From WTFY01 sp965205685 (GTDB lineage Bacteria; Pseudomonadota; Gammaproteobacteria; UBA4575), in contig OZ242174.1 in the NCBI GenBank assembly GCA_965205685.1, positions 1,612,001 to 1,676,000 on the forward strand: a DNA stretch of 64,000 nucleotides. Direction: 5' to 3'. Position 1 is the first letter of the stretch. Each line of letters opens with the position of its first letter. Below, one piece after another: positions 54,229-62,946 of the stretch. The translations under genes and the position numbers were made by a program. The notes under the pieces were generated by a model. The model was not told where the DNA came from. It did no database searches and worked only from the letters and a program-made list of their open reading frames with translations.

Positions 54229-54777
54229 TCAGGTTGGCTTGTCTGGCCAAGGTGTTTCTGCGTGGTCTGAACTGGCGGACAGCACTCTGCACGAAACGAA
54301 CAGGAAGTCAGACAGCCTGTTTAAATAGACTTGAATATCCGGGTTGACGGTTTGATGCTGGCTCAACTCCACCACGCTTCTTTCTGCACGTCTACAAACA
54401 GCGCGGGCCAGATGACAAGCTGAAGCTGCACTCCCTCCATTGGGCAGTATGAAGCTGTTCAGTGCCGGCAGGTTCTCAGTGAAGATATCCATCCGTTCTT
54501 CCAGGTATGTGACCATGTCTGAATGAACTCGGTTCAGGCGTGGATTGCTTAATTCCGCGCCCAGATCAAAAAGCCGATGCTGGATTTCTGTCAAACTGTC
54601 TTTGACATCCTCTGGCAAATCATTGGCCAGGACCATGCCGATGACAGAATTCAGTTCATCGATATCGCCCAAGGCCTGAATTTCAGGACAGTCCTTGCGC
54701 ACACGCCTGCCACCGGGCAGACCCGTTTCGCCCCGATCCCCGGTTCTGGTATAAATTTTGGTTGCTCCGCCAGACAC
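54229..54777 (-). CDS. Cob(I)yrinic acid a,c-diamide/cob(I)alamin adenosyltransferase, PduO type
   Basis: Adds the adenosyl group of ATP to cob(I)alamin to form adenosylcobalamin. The 182-residue product has the N-terminal KIYTRTGDRGETGLPGG, the DIDELNSVIG segment and the helical C-terminal HLARAVCRRAERSVVEL with the ATP-binding arginines. The GTG at 54777 is used as start because it gives a family N-terminus and is preceded by GGTGGA. A longer frame reaches 54882 inside btuB. It follows the vitamin B12 receptor on the same strand, which supports a salvage role. Confidence 0.92.
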   Translation of the reverse strand: MSGGATKIYTRTGDRGETGLPGGRRVRKDCPEIQALGDIDELNSVIGMVLANDLPEDVKDSLTEIQHRLFDLGAELSNPRLNRVHSDMVTYLEERMDIFTENLPALNSFILPNGGSAASACHLARAVCRRAERSVVELSQHQTVNPDIQVYLNRLSDFLFVSCRVLSASSDHAETPWPDKPT

Positions 54778-54796
54778 TCGCAGTCCACCGACACGC

Positions 54797-56584
54797 TCAC
54801 TGCATGGGCTTGATATGCAGTTCAGCAAATACGGACTGGCCCGGCACGTTGTATCCTGATGCCAGCTCATACTCCTTGTCAAAAAGGTTTTCCGTCTTCA
54901 GCGCCAGTGTTGCATAGGGGAAATGGTAGCCGATGGAAACATCAAACAATCCATATCCTGGCAGCGTCACGTCTTGAATGCCTCTCCTTTCCGAGGTGAC
55001 CAGACCATTCACCTGAATGAAGAACTGCTCTTGGCTGTAAGCTACAGACCCTGTGAGTGTGCGCTTTGCTCTCCTCAGCAAGGGCGTATCGTCAGTCTCG
55101 TTACGAGGATCCTGAATGATTCCTTCCAGACCCAGGTCCCAGGCTCCCGACTGGTGGCCGAGAGAAAATTCGATCCCCCTGATACGCACCTCATCCACAT
55201 TCCGGTTCTCATAGGTGAACGTCTCTGGGTCTATAAGTGTGGCCTCAATGAGATTATCGATTTTGTTTTCAAAAATGCGAAATGACACGGAAGTCAACGG
55301 AGTCAAATTATGTTTGATTCCTGCTTCGATTGAGCGGGAAGTTTCCTCTTTCAGATCCGGGTTTCCCCCAAATCCGAATCTTGCGTTGCTGTCTGGCGCA
55401 CGGAACCCGGTACCAATGCTTGTAAAGAGCCTGGTTCCCTGCCATAGGGAATAGCCATATTCCAGGTTCCAGGTCATGGCATCGTCAAAGTCTTCATGGT
55501 CTGTGTATCGGGTCGCTGTGGAAAGGGTGTGTTTGTTTCTTGCGAACTGCTCATGCAGGTACGCTGAAAATATCCGCGTATCCTGCTTGTAGGAATTCCC
55601 AAAAGACAGGGAGTTCGTGTTCTCATCCGCCAGTGACATCCCAAGTACAAGCACGTTGTCATTGAACGTGATGTCATTCTTCCAGTCGTAAACAACCCTG
55701 TCAGTCAAGGCATAATCCTTGTTTCCCAGAAAGTTTGTCTGGTTCTGGCGGACTTCGTCCCTGATTCTCGAAACAGACAGGGCAGACTTCCAGTTTTCAA
55801 GCACAGGTCGGCTCAGCGACACATTCAGGACATTATTTTTCCGATCATGGTCCAGGTCCGTGCCAAAGCTGTCATATTCGGTGTTGCCCTCCACCTGCCA
55901 GAAACCGAACAGGAGTTCGCTCACTCCTGCTTTCGTTCTTATGTTGAAGTCAAATGTGTCACGATCATGTCCGTGATGTGTATTCGAGCTACTGGCTGAA
56001 GGGAATCCCTCTGTCTGCAACCGGCTGAAAGACAGATTGCCTGAGGCACGGTCATTCGCATACCCCAGGTGCATGCTTTGCTCGTCCGTGGAATACCTGC
56101 CAGCCGTGACGTGAAAATCGGCGCTCTTCTCCTCATCGTGGATAGAAGTGATCACATTGATCACGCCCCCCACGGCTTCAGATCCATATACGGTTGAACG
56201 GGGACCCTTGACGACCTCAATGCGGTCAATCACAGAGGTGTCAATCATTTCCAATGCCGGGGCACCCGTGGTGGCGGAATTCATTTTTACCCCGTTGATG
56301 AGCACTGTGGTGTGATTGCTGTTCGTGCCACGGACAAACACTGAAGTCTGCTGCCCCGCCCCGCCGGTGCGACCGATGTCCAGACCGGCATGCCACCGCA
56401 GCAAGCCTGCAATATCTGCGGATGGACTGCGCTCAATCATTTCACGGGAAATAACCACGACGGAAGGTATGACCTCCCCGAGTGACTGGGCATACCTGGC
56501 AGGAGTAACAACAACCTCGTCAAGCGCATGAGCAAATGTGCACACGTTGATCAGGCAGGCAACCGCAAGGTTTCTAAAATTCAT
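54797..56584 (-). CDS. btuB: TonB-dependent outer-membrane receptor, BtuB-like
   Basis: Imports cobalamin or a similar large ligand across the outer membrane. The 595-residue product has a short signal peptide ending near AHA, a TonB box (DEVVVTPAR), a plug domain with VFVRGTNSNHTTVLINGVKMN (in part) and IEVVKGPRSTVYGSEAVGGVINVIT (in part), and a beta-barrel ending in an aromatic-type strand. The length near 600 and the adjacent adenosyltransferase point to BtuB. The ligand is inferred, and no B12 riboswitch precedes it. Confidence 0.87.
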   Translation of the reverse strand: MNFRNLAVACLINVCTFAHALDEVVVTPARYAQSLGEVIPSVVVISREMIERSPSADIAGLLRWHAGLDIGRTGGAGQQTSVFVRGTNSNHTTVLINGVKMNSATTGAPALEMIDTSVIDRIEVVKGPRSTVYGSEAVGGVINVITSIHDEEKSADFHVTAGRYSTDEQSMHLGYANDRASGNLSFSRLQTEGFPSASSSNTHHGHDRDTFDFNIRTKAGVSELLFGFWQVEGNTEYDSFGTDLDHDRKNNVLNVSLSRPVLENWKSALSVSRIRDEVRQNQTNFLGNKDYALTDRVVYDWKNDITFNDNVLVLGMSLADENTNSLSFGNSYKQDTRIFSAYLHEQFARNKHTLSTATRYTDHEDFDDAMTWNLEYGYSLWQGTRLFTSIGTGFRAPDSNARFGFGGNPDLKEETSRSIEAGIKHNLTPLTSVSFRIFENKIDNLIEATLIDPETFTYENRNVDEVRIRGIEFSLGHQSGAWDLGLEGIIQDPRNETDDTPLLRRAKRTLTGSVAYSQEQFFIQVNGLVTSERRGIQDVTLPGYGLFDVSIGYHFPYATLALKTENLFDKEYELASGYNVPGQSVFAELHIKPMQ

Positions 56585-56678
56585 TATGTGTATCCGAACA
56601 GTCGCTCAGCCTTTACGTATGACAGCCCGTATGGGCTCCCGAGGTCAGCGAACACGGTAAGTGTGCAGGGTACCCCAC

Positions 56679-57386
56679 CTAGCTTTTTCCGTACACGGGT
56701 ACGGCTGCACCTGTCACACCGTTGGCCTGTTTTGAGCAAAGATGCAGAATTTCATTAGCCAGTTCAGTGGGTGGTACCCAGTTACTGAAGTTGCTGCCTG
56801 GCATATCCGCGCGGTTCTGCGGAGTATCAATGGTTCCCGGCAAAATACAATTCACATTGATGTTGTTGTGCTTGTGCTCTGCCGCCAGACTTTGCGTGAG
56901 CGTGATCACAGCTGCCTTACTGACACAGTAAGGTGCCATTCTCGCCTTTCCTTCTACTGCCGCACGCGCAGCCACATTCACGACCCTGCCTTTTTTCCTT
57001 TTCAGCATGTGCGGGATAACCGCGCGGCACATGAGAAATACACTTTTCGCATTCATGTCCAGCATGAAATCCCAGTCTTGTACCGGCGTCTCGTGTACGG
57101 GCGGTCCCATCCTGAATCCTCCGGCAACATTGGCGAGGATGTCGATGCGTTTAAAACGCTGTATGACTTGGTCCACCGAATGATTTACCTGGTTCACATC
57201 AGTCAGATCAGCCTCAAACAAGCCAATATTCTCCGCGTTCCTCCAGGAAGCCTGTTGCGAGCGGTCAAAACCGATGTCAACCAGCGCCAGTTTCGCACCT
57301 GCACGATGGAAAAGCTTCGCCACGGTGCTGCCGAGGTTGCCGGCGGCCCCGGTAATCACTGCTACCTGATTATCAAAGTCATGCAC
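56679..57386 (-). CDS. Short-chain dehydrogenase/reductase
   Basis: The 235-residue Rossmann-fold protein has the cofactor motif TGAAGNLGS, LANVAGG and the catalytic YCVSK pair (Tyr, Lys). The usual catalytic serine is replaced by alanine in the GRVVNVAARAAVEG segment, a change also known in QDPR-like SDRs. The substrate is unknown. It lies 94 bases upstream of btuB on the same strand and may share its transcript. Confidence 0.85.
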   Translation of the reverse strand: MHDFDNQVAVITGAAGNLGSTVAKLFHRAGAKLALVDIGFDRSQQASWRNAENIGLFEADLTDVNQVNHSVDQVIQRFKRIDILANVAGGFRMGPPVHETPVQDWDFMLDMNAKSVFLMCRAVIPHMLKRKKGRVVNVAARAAVEGKARMAPYCVSKAAVITLTQSLAAEHKHNNINVNCILPGTIDTPQNRADMPGSNFSNWVPPTELANEILHLCSKQANGVTGAAVPVYGKS

Positions 57387-57522
57387 GTTTATTCTCTGTA
57401 CTCGTCGTGGTGATAAAATTCTACCTTATCTACCGGGCACCTAGCATTCTGACAGAAACCGGCCCTGTCACTTGGCATGCAACTGCATGTTGGCCGCAGG
57501 GAGCTGTATTTTGGCAGCGCAT

Positions 57523-57548
57523 AAAAAAAGGGAGCAGGGCGCTCCCTT
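57523..57548 (-). terminator. Rho-independent terminator after nrdB
   Basis: Minus strand AAGGGAGC, five-base loop, GCTCCCTT, then a run of T residues (plus-strand A run at 57523-57529). An eight-base perfect stem and long T-run make this the clearest terminator in the window. A second inverted repeat (CCACC...GGTGG) lies at about 57556-57571. Confidence 0.9.
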
Positions 57549-57601
57549 AATACAACCACCATGAGTGGTGGCCCCATAACGCCGAGAATCGGCCCTGACT
57601 C

Positions 57602-58792
57602 TTACCAGGTAAGAGCTCCTCCAGTTTGATATTCGGTCACCCGGGTTTCAAAAAAGTTCTTTTCCTTCTTTAGATCCAGTATCTCTGACATCCATGGGAA
57701 GGGATTGCCCGCTCCGGCATACTGTTGTGACAAGCCGATCTGTGCACAGCGCCGGTTGGCGATGAATTTCAGATATTCCTCAAACATGGGAGCATTCAAG
57801 CCGAGAATGCCACGCGGCATGGTGTCACGGGCATACTGAACCTCAAGCTCTACGCCCTGCTGAATGAGCTTGACAATTTCCTGCTGGAAACTTTCCGTCC
57901 ATAGATGCGGGTTTTCCATTTTGATCTGGTTGATCACATCAATGCCGAAATTCATATGCATGGACTCGTCACGCAGGATGTATTGAAACTGTTCGGCGAC
58001 CCCTGTCATCTTGTTCCGGCGACCCATGGAAAGAATCTGCACAAAACCCACGTAGAAGAAGATGCCTTCGAACACTACATAAAATGCAATAAGGTCTCTC
58101 AGTAACCGTTGATCGTCTTCTGCAGTACCGGTTCTGAAATCCGGATCACCCAGACTGTTGGTATACGGCAATGCCCACTCAGCCTTGCGGGCAACCGCCG
58201 GTAATTCCCGATACATGTTGAACACCTCGCCCTCATCCAGGCCCAAGGACTCAATGCAGTATTGGTACGCATGCGTATGGACGGCCTCCTCAAAAGCCTG
58301 GCGCAACAGATACTGTCGGCATTCCGGATTGGTGATGTGCCGGTATACAGCCAGCACCAGATTGTTCGCGACCAGAGAGTCTGCTGTAGAGAAGAATCCC
58401 AGGTTGCGTTTGATGATGGTGCGCTCATCTTCGGTCAAGCCGTCCGGGTCTTTCCACAGTGCTATATCAGCCGTCATGTTGATTTCCTGGGGCATCCAGT
58501 GATTGGCGCATCCATCCAGGTATTTCTGCCAGGCCCACTCGTACTTGAAGGGCACCAGTTGATTCAGGTCAGCACGGCAATTGATGATTTTTTTGTCATC
58601 GACCTGAATACGGCCAGCACCTCTTTCGATGCTCTCCAGACCGGTAACGCCTTCGTGCCGCTCCTGGCCTTCAGGCTGTTCGGTCAGTGCCCGTCGTGCG
58701 TCCAGAACCTGCGGGTCCACAAAAACTGCAGGTGCGGTAACGCTTGACGTGTTAGTTCGCGTATCGGCGATCGGGTCTTCCCAGCTTTGCAT
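57602..58792 (-). CDS. nrdB: Class Ia ribonucleotide reductase small subunit NrdB
   Basis: Holds the diiron-tyrosyl radical cofactor. The 396-residue product has the metal-ligand segments EEAVHTHAYQYCIE, with a Tyr in the expected place, and DESMHMNFG. The C-terminus needed to bind NrdA is intact (FETRVTEYQTGGALTW). The ATG at 58792 is preceded by a strong GGAGG; an upstream ATG at 58810 is an alternative. It follows nrdA by about 30 bases. Confidence 0.95.
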   Translation of the reverse strand: MQSWEDPIADTRTNTSSVTAPAVFVDPQVLDARRALTEQPEGQERHEGVTGLESIERGAGRIQVDDKKIINCRADLNQLVPFKYEWAWQKYLDGCANHWMPQEINMTADIALWKDPDGLTEDERTIIKRNLGFFSTADSLVANNLVLAVYRHITNPECRQYLLRQAFEEAVHTHAYQYCIESLGLDEGEVFNMYRELPAVARKAEWALPYTNSLGDPDFRTGTAEDDQRLLRDLIAFYVVFEGIFFYVGFVQILSMGRRNKMTGVAEQFQYILRDESMHMNFGIDVINQIKMENPHLWTESFQQEIVKLIQQGVELEVQYARDTMPRGILGLNAPMFEEYLKFIANRRCAQIGLSQQYAGAGNPFPWMSEILDLKKEKNFFETRVTEYQTGGALTW

Positions 58793-58822
58793 AACAGCTT
58801 CCCCCTCCATAGTTATTACCGC

Positions 58823-61714
58823 CTACTGGCAAGCCTCACAATCAGGGTCCAGAATCGAGCAGGCATCAGGCGCGCTGCCATTGCCATTATTCTTCACGGC
58901 ATTAAGTTTGTTTTCCCGACCTTGGACAGTACTTTTTTCCACATGTGTGGCACCCATAGAACGCAGGTAATACGTTGTTTTCAAACCCCGTACCCAGGCA
59001 AGCTTGTACAGGTTATCCAGCTTCTGGCCGGATGGCTCGGCCATGTAAAGATTGAGTGACTGCGCTTGGTCAATCCATTTCTGTCGACGTGACGCGGCCT
59101 CGACCAACCAACGCGGGTCAATCTCAAATGCAGTCGCATAAATGCTTTTCAGATCACCAGGAATACGGTCTATGGACTGCACACTGCCATCGAAGTACTT
59201 GAGGTCATTGACCATAACTTCATCCCAGAGATCATTGGCTTTTAAATCCGCAACCAGATAGGGGTTGCTGACCGTAAACTCTCCCGACAAATTCGACTTT
59301 ACAAACAGGTTCTGGTACGTGGGCTCAATGCTTTGCGTCACGCCACAAATATTGGAAATGGTGGCAGTCGGGGCAATCGCCATAGTGTTGGAATTACGCA
59401 TTCCGACTTTTTGCACACGCTGGCGCAAGCTGTCCCAGTCCATGGTGGTAGAGCAGTCCTGTCTCAGGTAGCCGCCCCGTCCTTCGGCCAGAAGTTCAAT
59501 CGAATCGATGGGCAGAATCCCCTGCGCCCAGAGCGACCCCTCGAACGTCGGGTAGGTCCCGCGCTCTTCTGCCAGATGGGTCGACGCCTTGATGGCATAG
59601 TAGCTCACTGCTTCCATCGAGCGATCAGCAAACTCGGTAGCATCATCGCTTTCATACGCGATGCGTTGTTTATACAGGGCATCCTGAAAACCCATTATTC
59701 CCAGCCCAATGGGTCGATGGCGAAAATTAGAGCGGCGCGCTTTAGGTACACTGTAGTAGTTGTACTCGATCACGTTGTCCAGCATGCGTATGGCCGTGGA
59801 AACAGTCTGCTCCAGCTTTTCGAGATTCAGGCCGTTTTCATCGACATGTGCGGCGAGGTTGACAGAGCCTAGGTTGCATACGGCGATTTCCTCATCGTCG
59901 GTATTCAGGGTGATTTCCGTACACAGGTTGGACGAGTGCACCACACCGGCATGCTGCTGGGGAGAACGCAGGTTGCAAGGATCCTTGAATGTGAGCCAGG
60001 GATGGCCGGTTTCATACAGCATGCCAAGCATTTTGCGCCACAGATCAACCGCGTTTACCTTTTTGAAATTCTTGATCTCGCCACGCTCGGCTTTTTGCTC
60101 ATATTCTTCGTAGCACGCCTCAAACTCGGTACTGCACAGATCGTGCAACTCAGGCACTTCATGTGGTGAGAACAGGGTCCATTCCTGCTCTTCGCTGACG
60201 CGCTTCATGAACAGATCCGGCACCCAGTTGGCGGTGTTCATATCGTGTGTGCGACGGCGATCGTCCCCCGTGTTCTTGCGCAGCTCCAGAAACTCCTCGA
60301 TGTCCAGATGCCAGGTTTCCAGATAGGCACACATGGCACCCTTGCGCTTGCCGCCCTGATTCACGGCCACGGCGGTGTCGTTGGCAACCTTGAGAAAAGG
60401 AACCACGCCCTGGGACTTGCCATTCGTGCCCTTGATGTGTGAGCCCATGGCGCGCACCCGGGACCAGTCATTCCCCAAGCCCCCTGCAAATTTGGACAGC
60501 ATGGCATCATCCCGAATCGCCTCGAAGATGCCATACAGGTCATCCGGCACGGTGCTGAGATAGCACGAGGACAGCTGTGAGCGCAGGGTGCCCGAGTTGA
60601 ACAAGGTGGGTGTCGAACTCATGAAATCAAAAGACGACAGCAGGTTGTAAAACTCAATGGTACGGTCTTCACGGTCCACTTCGTTTATGGCCAGGCCCAT
60701 GGCAACACGCATGAAGAAGGCTTGCGGCAGCTCTACCCGGATCCCATCGCTTTGAATGAAATAACGGTCGTACAGGGTCTGCATGCCAAGGTACGTAAAC
60801 TGATGGTCACGCTCCGGCCTGATCGCCTCGCCGAGCCTCTTCAGGTCATACTCGGAAGCAAGCTTCGTATCCAAAAGCCCAAGCTCCGTAACCTTCCGGA
60901 CATAGTGTTCGAAGTAGTCCGCATACTGGAGTGTCATCTCCTTGAATGTGGCCTCGGTAGGAACCCCGTATATAAAGCTGAGCACCTCGCGGCGCAGGCT
61001 GTCCAGCAAAAGGCGTGCGGCAACGTACGTGTAGTTGGGCTCTTGCTCAATCAGGGTGCGTGCACTCATGGTCAAGGCAGTGCCCACTTCTGTTTCAGGG
61101 ATGCCGTCATACAGGCTGCGCAGCGCCTCATCGACAATTGACTGCGCCTGGACATCCTCGGTTTCTGCACATGCTTCGGCGACCATGCGCGTAAGGCGTT
61201 CAATATCCAGCGATTTGGGATTGCCGTCTGCATCTGTCACGTCCATGACCTGAGAGGGTGTCTCTCCGGCTTCCTGCAGCGTGTACTTTTCAGCGCGTTG
61301 TGCCGCGCGTGCCTTTGCACGCTCTTCGCGGTACAGTACGTACGCACGGGCAATCTTGTGCTGGCCATAGCGCATAAGCGCCAGCTCGACCTGATCCTGG
61401 ATGTCTTCTATATGGAACGTCCCGCCTTGGGGCCGGCTGCGGGAAAGCGCATAGAAGACCTTCTCGGTAATTCTCTCGACCATCTCATGGATACGGGAAG
61501 AGGCTGCGGCATTGCCGCCTTCGACTGCAAGAAAGGCCTTGGTGACCGCAACCTTGATTTTCTCGCGGTCAAAGCTGGTGACCTTGCCGTTTCTGCGGAT
61601 TACGCGGTATCGATCAGGTGAGGTGATTACAACTTTTGGATCATTCGTCTCGGCAGGACCTTCTGGCTGGTCGAGTATTTTCGGGTTGATAGCAGTGGCA
61701 ATTTCTGGCCGCAT
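58823..61714 (-). CDS. nrdA: Class Ia ribonucleotide reductase large subunit NrdA with two ATP-cones
   Basis: Catalytic subunit reducing ribonucleoside diphosphates. At 963 residues it is longer than E. coli NrdA. The N-terminus holds one ATP-cone (VIRRNGKVTSFDREKIKVAV, about residues 38-150) and a second (SLDIERLTRMVAEACAETEDVQ in part, about 168-260). The catalytic core has LSSCYLSTVPDD, NLCTEITLN and AVCNLGSVNL with the three active-site cysteines, and PTATISNICGVTQSIEP. The C-terminal CSILDPDCEAC tail provides the shuttle cysteines. Two ATP-cones imply more complex allosteric activity control. Confidence 0.96.
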   Translation of the reverse strand: MRPEIATAINPKILDQPEGPAETNDPKVVITSPDRYRVIRRNGKVTSFDREKIKVAVTKAFLAVEGGNAAASSRIHEMVERITEKVFYALSRSRPQGGTFHIEDIQDQVELALMRYGQHKIARAYVLYREERAKARAAQRAEKYTLQEAGETPSQVMDVTDADGNPKSLDIERLTRMVAEACAETEDVQAQSIVDEALRSLYDGIPETEVGTALTMSARTLIEQEPNYTYVAARLLLDSLRREVLSFIYGVPTEATFKEMTLQYADYFEHYVRKVTELGLLDTKLASEYDLKRLGEAIRPERDHQFTYLGMQTLYDRYFIQSDGIRVELPQAFFMRVAMGLAINEVDREDRTIEFYNLLSSFDFMSSTPTLFNSGTLRSQLSSCYLSTVPDDLYGIFEAIRDDAMLSKFAGGLGNDWSRVRAMGSHIKGTNGKSQGVVPFLKVANDTAVAVNQGGKRKGAMCAYLETWHLDIEEFLELRKNTGDDRRRTHDMNTANWVPDLFMKRVSEEQEWTLFSPHEVPELHDLCSTEFEACYEEYEQKAERGEIKNFKKVNAVDLWRKMLGMLYETGHPWLTFKDPCNLRSPQQHAGVVHSSNLCTEITLNTDDEEIAVCNLGSVNLAAHVDENGLNLEKLEQTVSTAIRMLDNVIEYNYYSVPKARRSNFRHRPIGLGIMGFQDALYKQRIAYESDDATEFADRSMEAVSYYAIKASTHLAEERGTYPTFEGSLWAQGILPIDSIELLAEGRGGYLRQDCSTTMDWDSLRQRVQKVGMRNSNTMAIAPTATISNICGVTQSIEPTYQNLFVKSNLSGEFTVSNPYLVADLKANDLWDEVMVNDLKYFDGSVQSIDRIPGDLKSIYATAFEIDPRWLVEAASRRQKWIDQAQSLNLYMAEPSGQKLDNLYKLAWVRGLKTTYYLRSMGATHVEKSTVQGRENKLNAVKNNGNGSAPDACSILDPDCEACQ

Positions 61715-61760
61715 CCGATCCTTCGATCCTCTGGTAAAGCGTTTTTTTTATTGGCTTCAA

Positions 61761-61796
61761 ACAACCCCTCCCGCTTCGCCCTCTTCGGGGCGTTGT
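61761..61796 (-). other. GC-rich hairpin in the nrdA leader
   Basis: Plus-strand ACAACCCC and GGGGCGTTGT flank a short GC-rich stretch, giving on the minus strand a stem with a two-base bulge about 50 bases before the nrdA start. A run of T (plus 61742-61749) lies between the hairpin and the gene. It could influence nrdA mRNA structure; no known motif was matched. Confidence 0.35.
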
Positions 61797-61841
61797 CAGC
61801 AGTAACAACAATGGGAGGAACTGCTACAATGCCGTAAATAT

Positions 61842-61857
61842 ACACAATATGTTGTGC
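61842..61857 (-). promoter_or_regulatory. Predicted NrdR box
   Basis: ACACAATATGTTGTGC matches the NrdR consensus (ACACWATATMTWGTGT) at nearly every position. It lies about 130 bases upstream of nrdA and overlaps a TATATT -10 candidate on the minus strand. A second box is usual 31 bases away; only a weak half-match (GCACAAG...) is seen near 61874. Confidence 0.65.
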
Positions 61858-62038
61858 TAGCGCCAGACTTAGAGCACAAGAAGTAGGCAAAATTGTACAG
61901 GCCTGAAATCTTAGCATTTTTTCCAAATGCCCCAAGAATATCCAAAGCTTATAAACAACAAATTCTTGATAAAATTTTTTGATGAGGCGCCGCAGATTCG
62001 GACACGATGGCGGTACTTGTTCGCGATACAATGAGCCG

Positions 62039-62392
62039 ATGGCCCATCCAGAAGACATCCCTCTACAGGCTGACCTCGCCGATCATGGCGGGTGTGCCAA
62101 TTCGGAGCCGTTTGCCCTGCGCGTCCTGGGCGACAGCATGGAACCCGAGTTCAGGGACGGGAACATCATCATCATTGATTCGGCGGCAGCTGTGGAAAGT
62201 GGCTGCTACGTGCTGGCCATGGTCGACGAAGAATACATTTTCCGCCAGCTGGTCATCGAAGATGGCCGCTACGTGCTGAAAGCTCTAAATGAAGGGTATG
62301 AAGAAATAGAGGTTCCCGGGATCGAAGCGATCCGTGGTGTCATCGTACAGCGCTCAGGGGTGCGCCGTAGGGACCACAAGCACTATGGCTGA
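62039..62392 (+). CDS. S24-like (LexA/UmuD fold) protein lacking the catalytic lysine
   Basis: The 117-residue protein is a stand-alone S24-type domain: the nucleophile loop ALRVLGDSMEPEFRDGNIII with Ser, then SGCYVLAMVDEEYIFRQLVI where the lysine of the Ser-Lys dyad (VKRL in LexA-type) is replaced by Arg-Gln (FRQL). There is no DNA-binding domain. The start MAHPEDIPL at 62039 was chosen; an upstream frame adds 20 unlike residues. It is divergent from nrdA and converges with the rhodanese gene. Function unknown; autoproteolysis is doubtful. Confidence 0.75.
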   Translation: MAHPEDIPLQADLADHGGCANSEPFALRVLGDSMEPEFRDGNIIIIDSAAAVESGCYVLAMVDEEYIFRQLVIEDGRYVLKALNEGYEEIEVPGIEAIRGVIVQRSGVRRRDHKHYG

Positions 62393-62430
62393 AAACCGTG
62401 TTCCCGAAATCCGGATCAGCCTTCTTCAGG

Positions 62431-62901
62431 TCACAGTACCCGCTGCTGTTCGGGTTTGACCTTGGGGCTTAAAAATACCTCTGCACGATCCTGGTCCACT
62501 TTCTCGTGACCCTGGCCGACCAGGGGCTGCTCATAGTCGTTCCACCCCTTCAGGCCCGTTTTCAGCGAAATAACATTTTTATAACCCATCTGCTGCATGG
62601 TGTAGGCCGCCAGCACACTGCGATTGCCGGACCGGCAGACCACAACGACTTCCTTTGCCCTGGCTTCAGCAAGTACGGGCAGGGTCTCGCTATAGCCATA
62701 GTCGCACGCAGCCTCCAGGATCCCCCTGGGCACATTGACGGACCCGGCAATATGCATCGCAGCAAACTCCTCGGGTTCACGGATATCCAGGACCAGGGGT
62801 TGGTGATCGCCGGAAAGTTTCTGCTCCAGGTCCCAGGGCATGATTTCATTGACCAGTCTTTCGTGCTCGGAGACAAGCTGCTTGAACGTCTTCACAGGCA
62901 T
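62431..62901 (-). CDS. Single-domain rhodanese-like protein
   Basis: The 156-residue protein has one rhodanese domain with the active-site loop VVVCRSGNRS (Cys) and LDIREPEEFAAMHIAGSVNVPRG (in part). An N-terminal helix of about 25 residues precedes it. Persulfide transfer is the family activity; the partner is unknown. It stands downstream of the NarL-type regulator on the same strand. Confidence 0.9.
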   Translation of the reverse strand: MPVKTFKQLVSEHERLVNEIMPWDLEQKLSGDHQPLVLDIREPEEFAAMHIAGSVNVPRGILEAACDYGYSETLPVLAEARAKEVVVVCRSGNRSVLAAYTMQQMGYKNVISLKTGLKGWNDYEQPLVGQGHEKVDQDRAEVFLSPKVKPEQQRVL

Positions 62902-62946
62902 CCGCTCTCAGAAAATCCAGCAAGTATCGCTTGAAAATGGAGAGTT

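Noticed and set aside
56585..56680. Cobalamin riboswitch upstream of btuB
   Set aside because: The gap is only 94 bases, too short for the element, and no B12 box (GCCACTG-like) was found; only a short AGCCC/GGGCT hairpin is present.
57387..57601. Protein gene in the gap between SDR and nrdB
   Set aside because: Only a short ORF with no family match was found; the region is occupied by the nrd terminator and a second inverted repeat.
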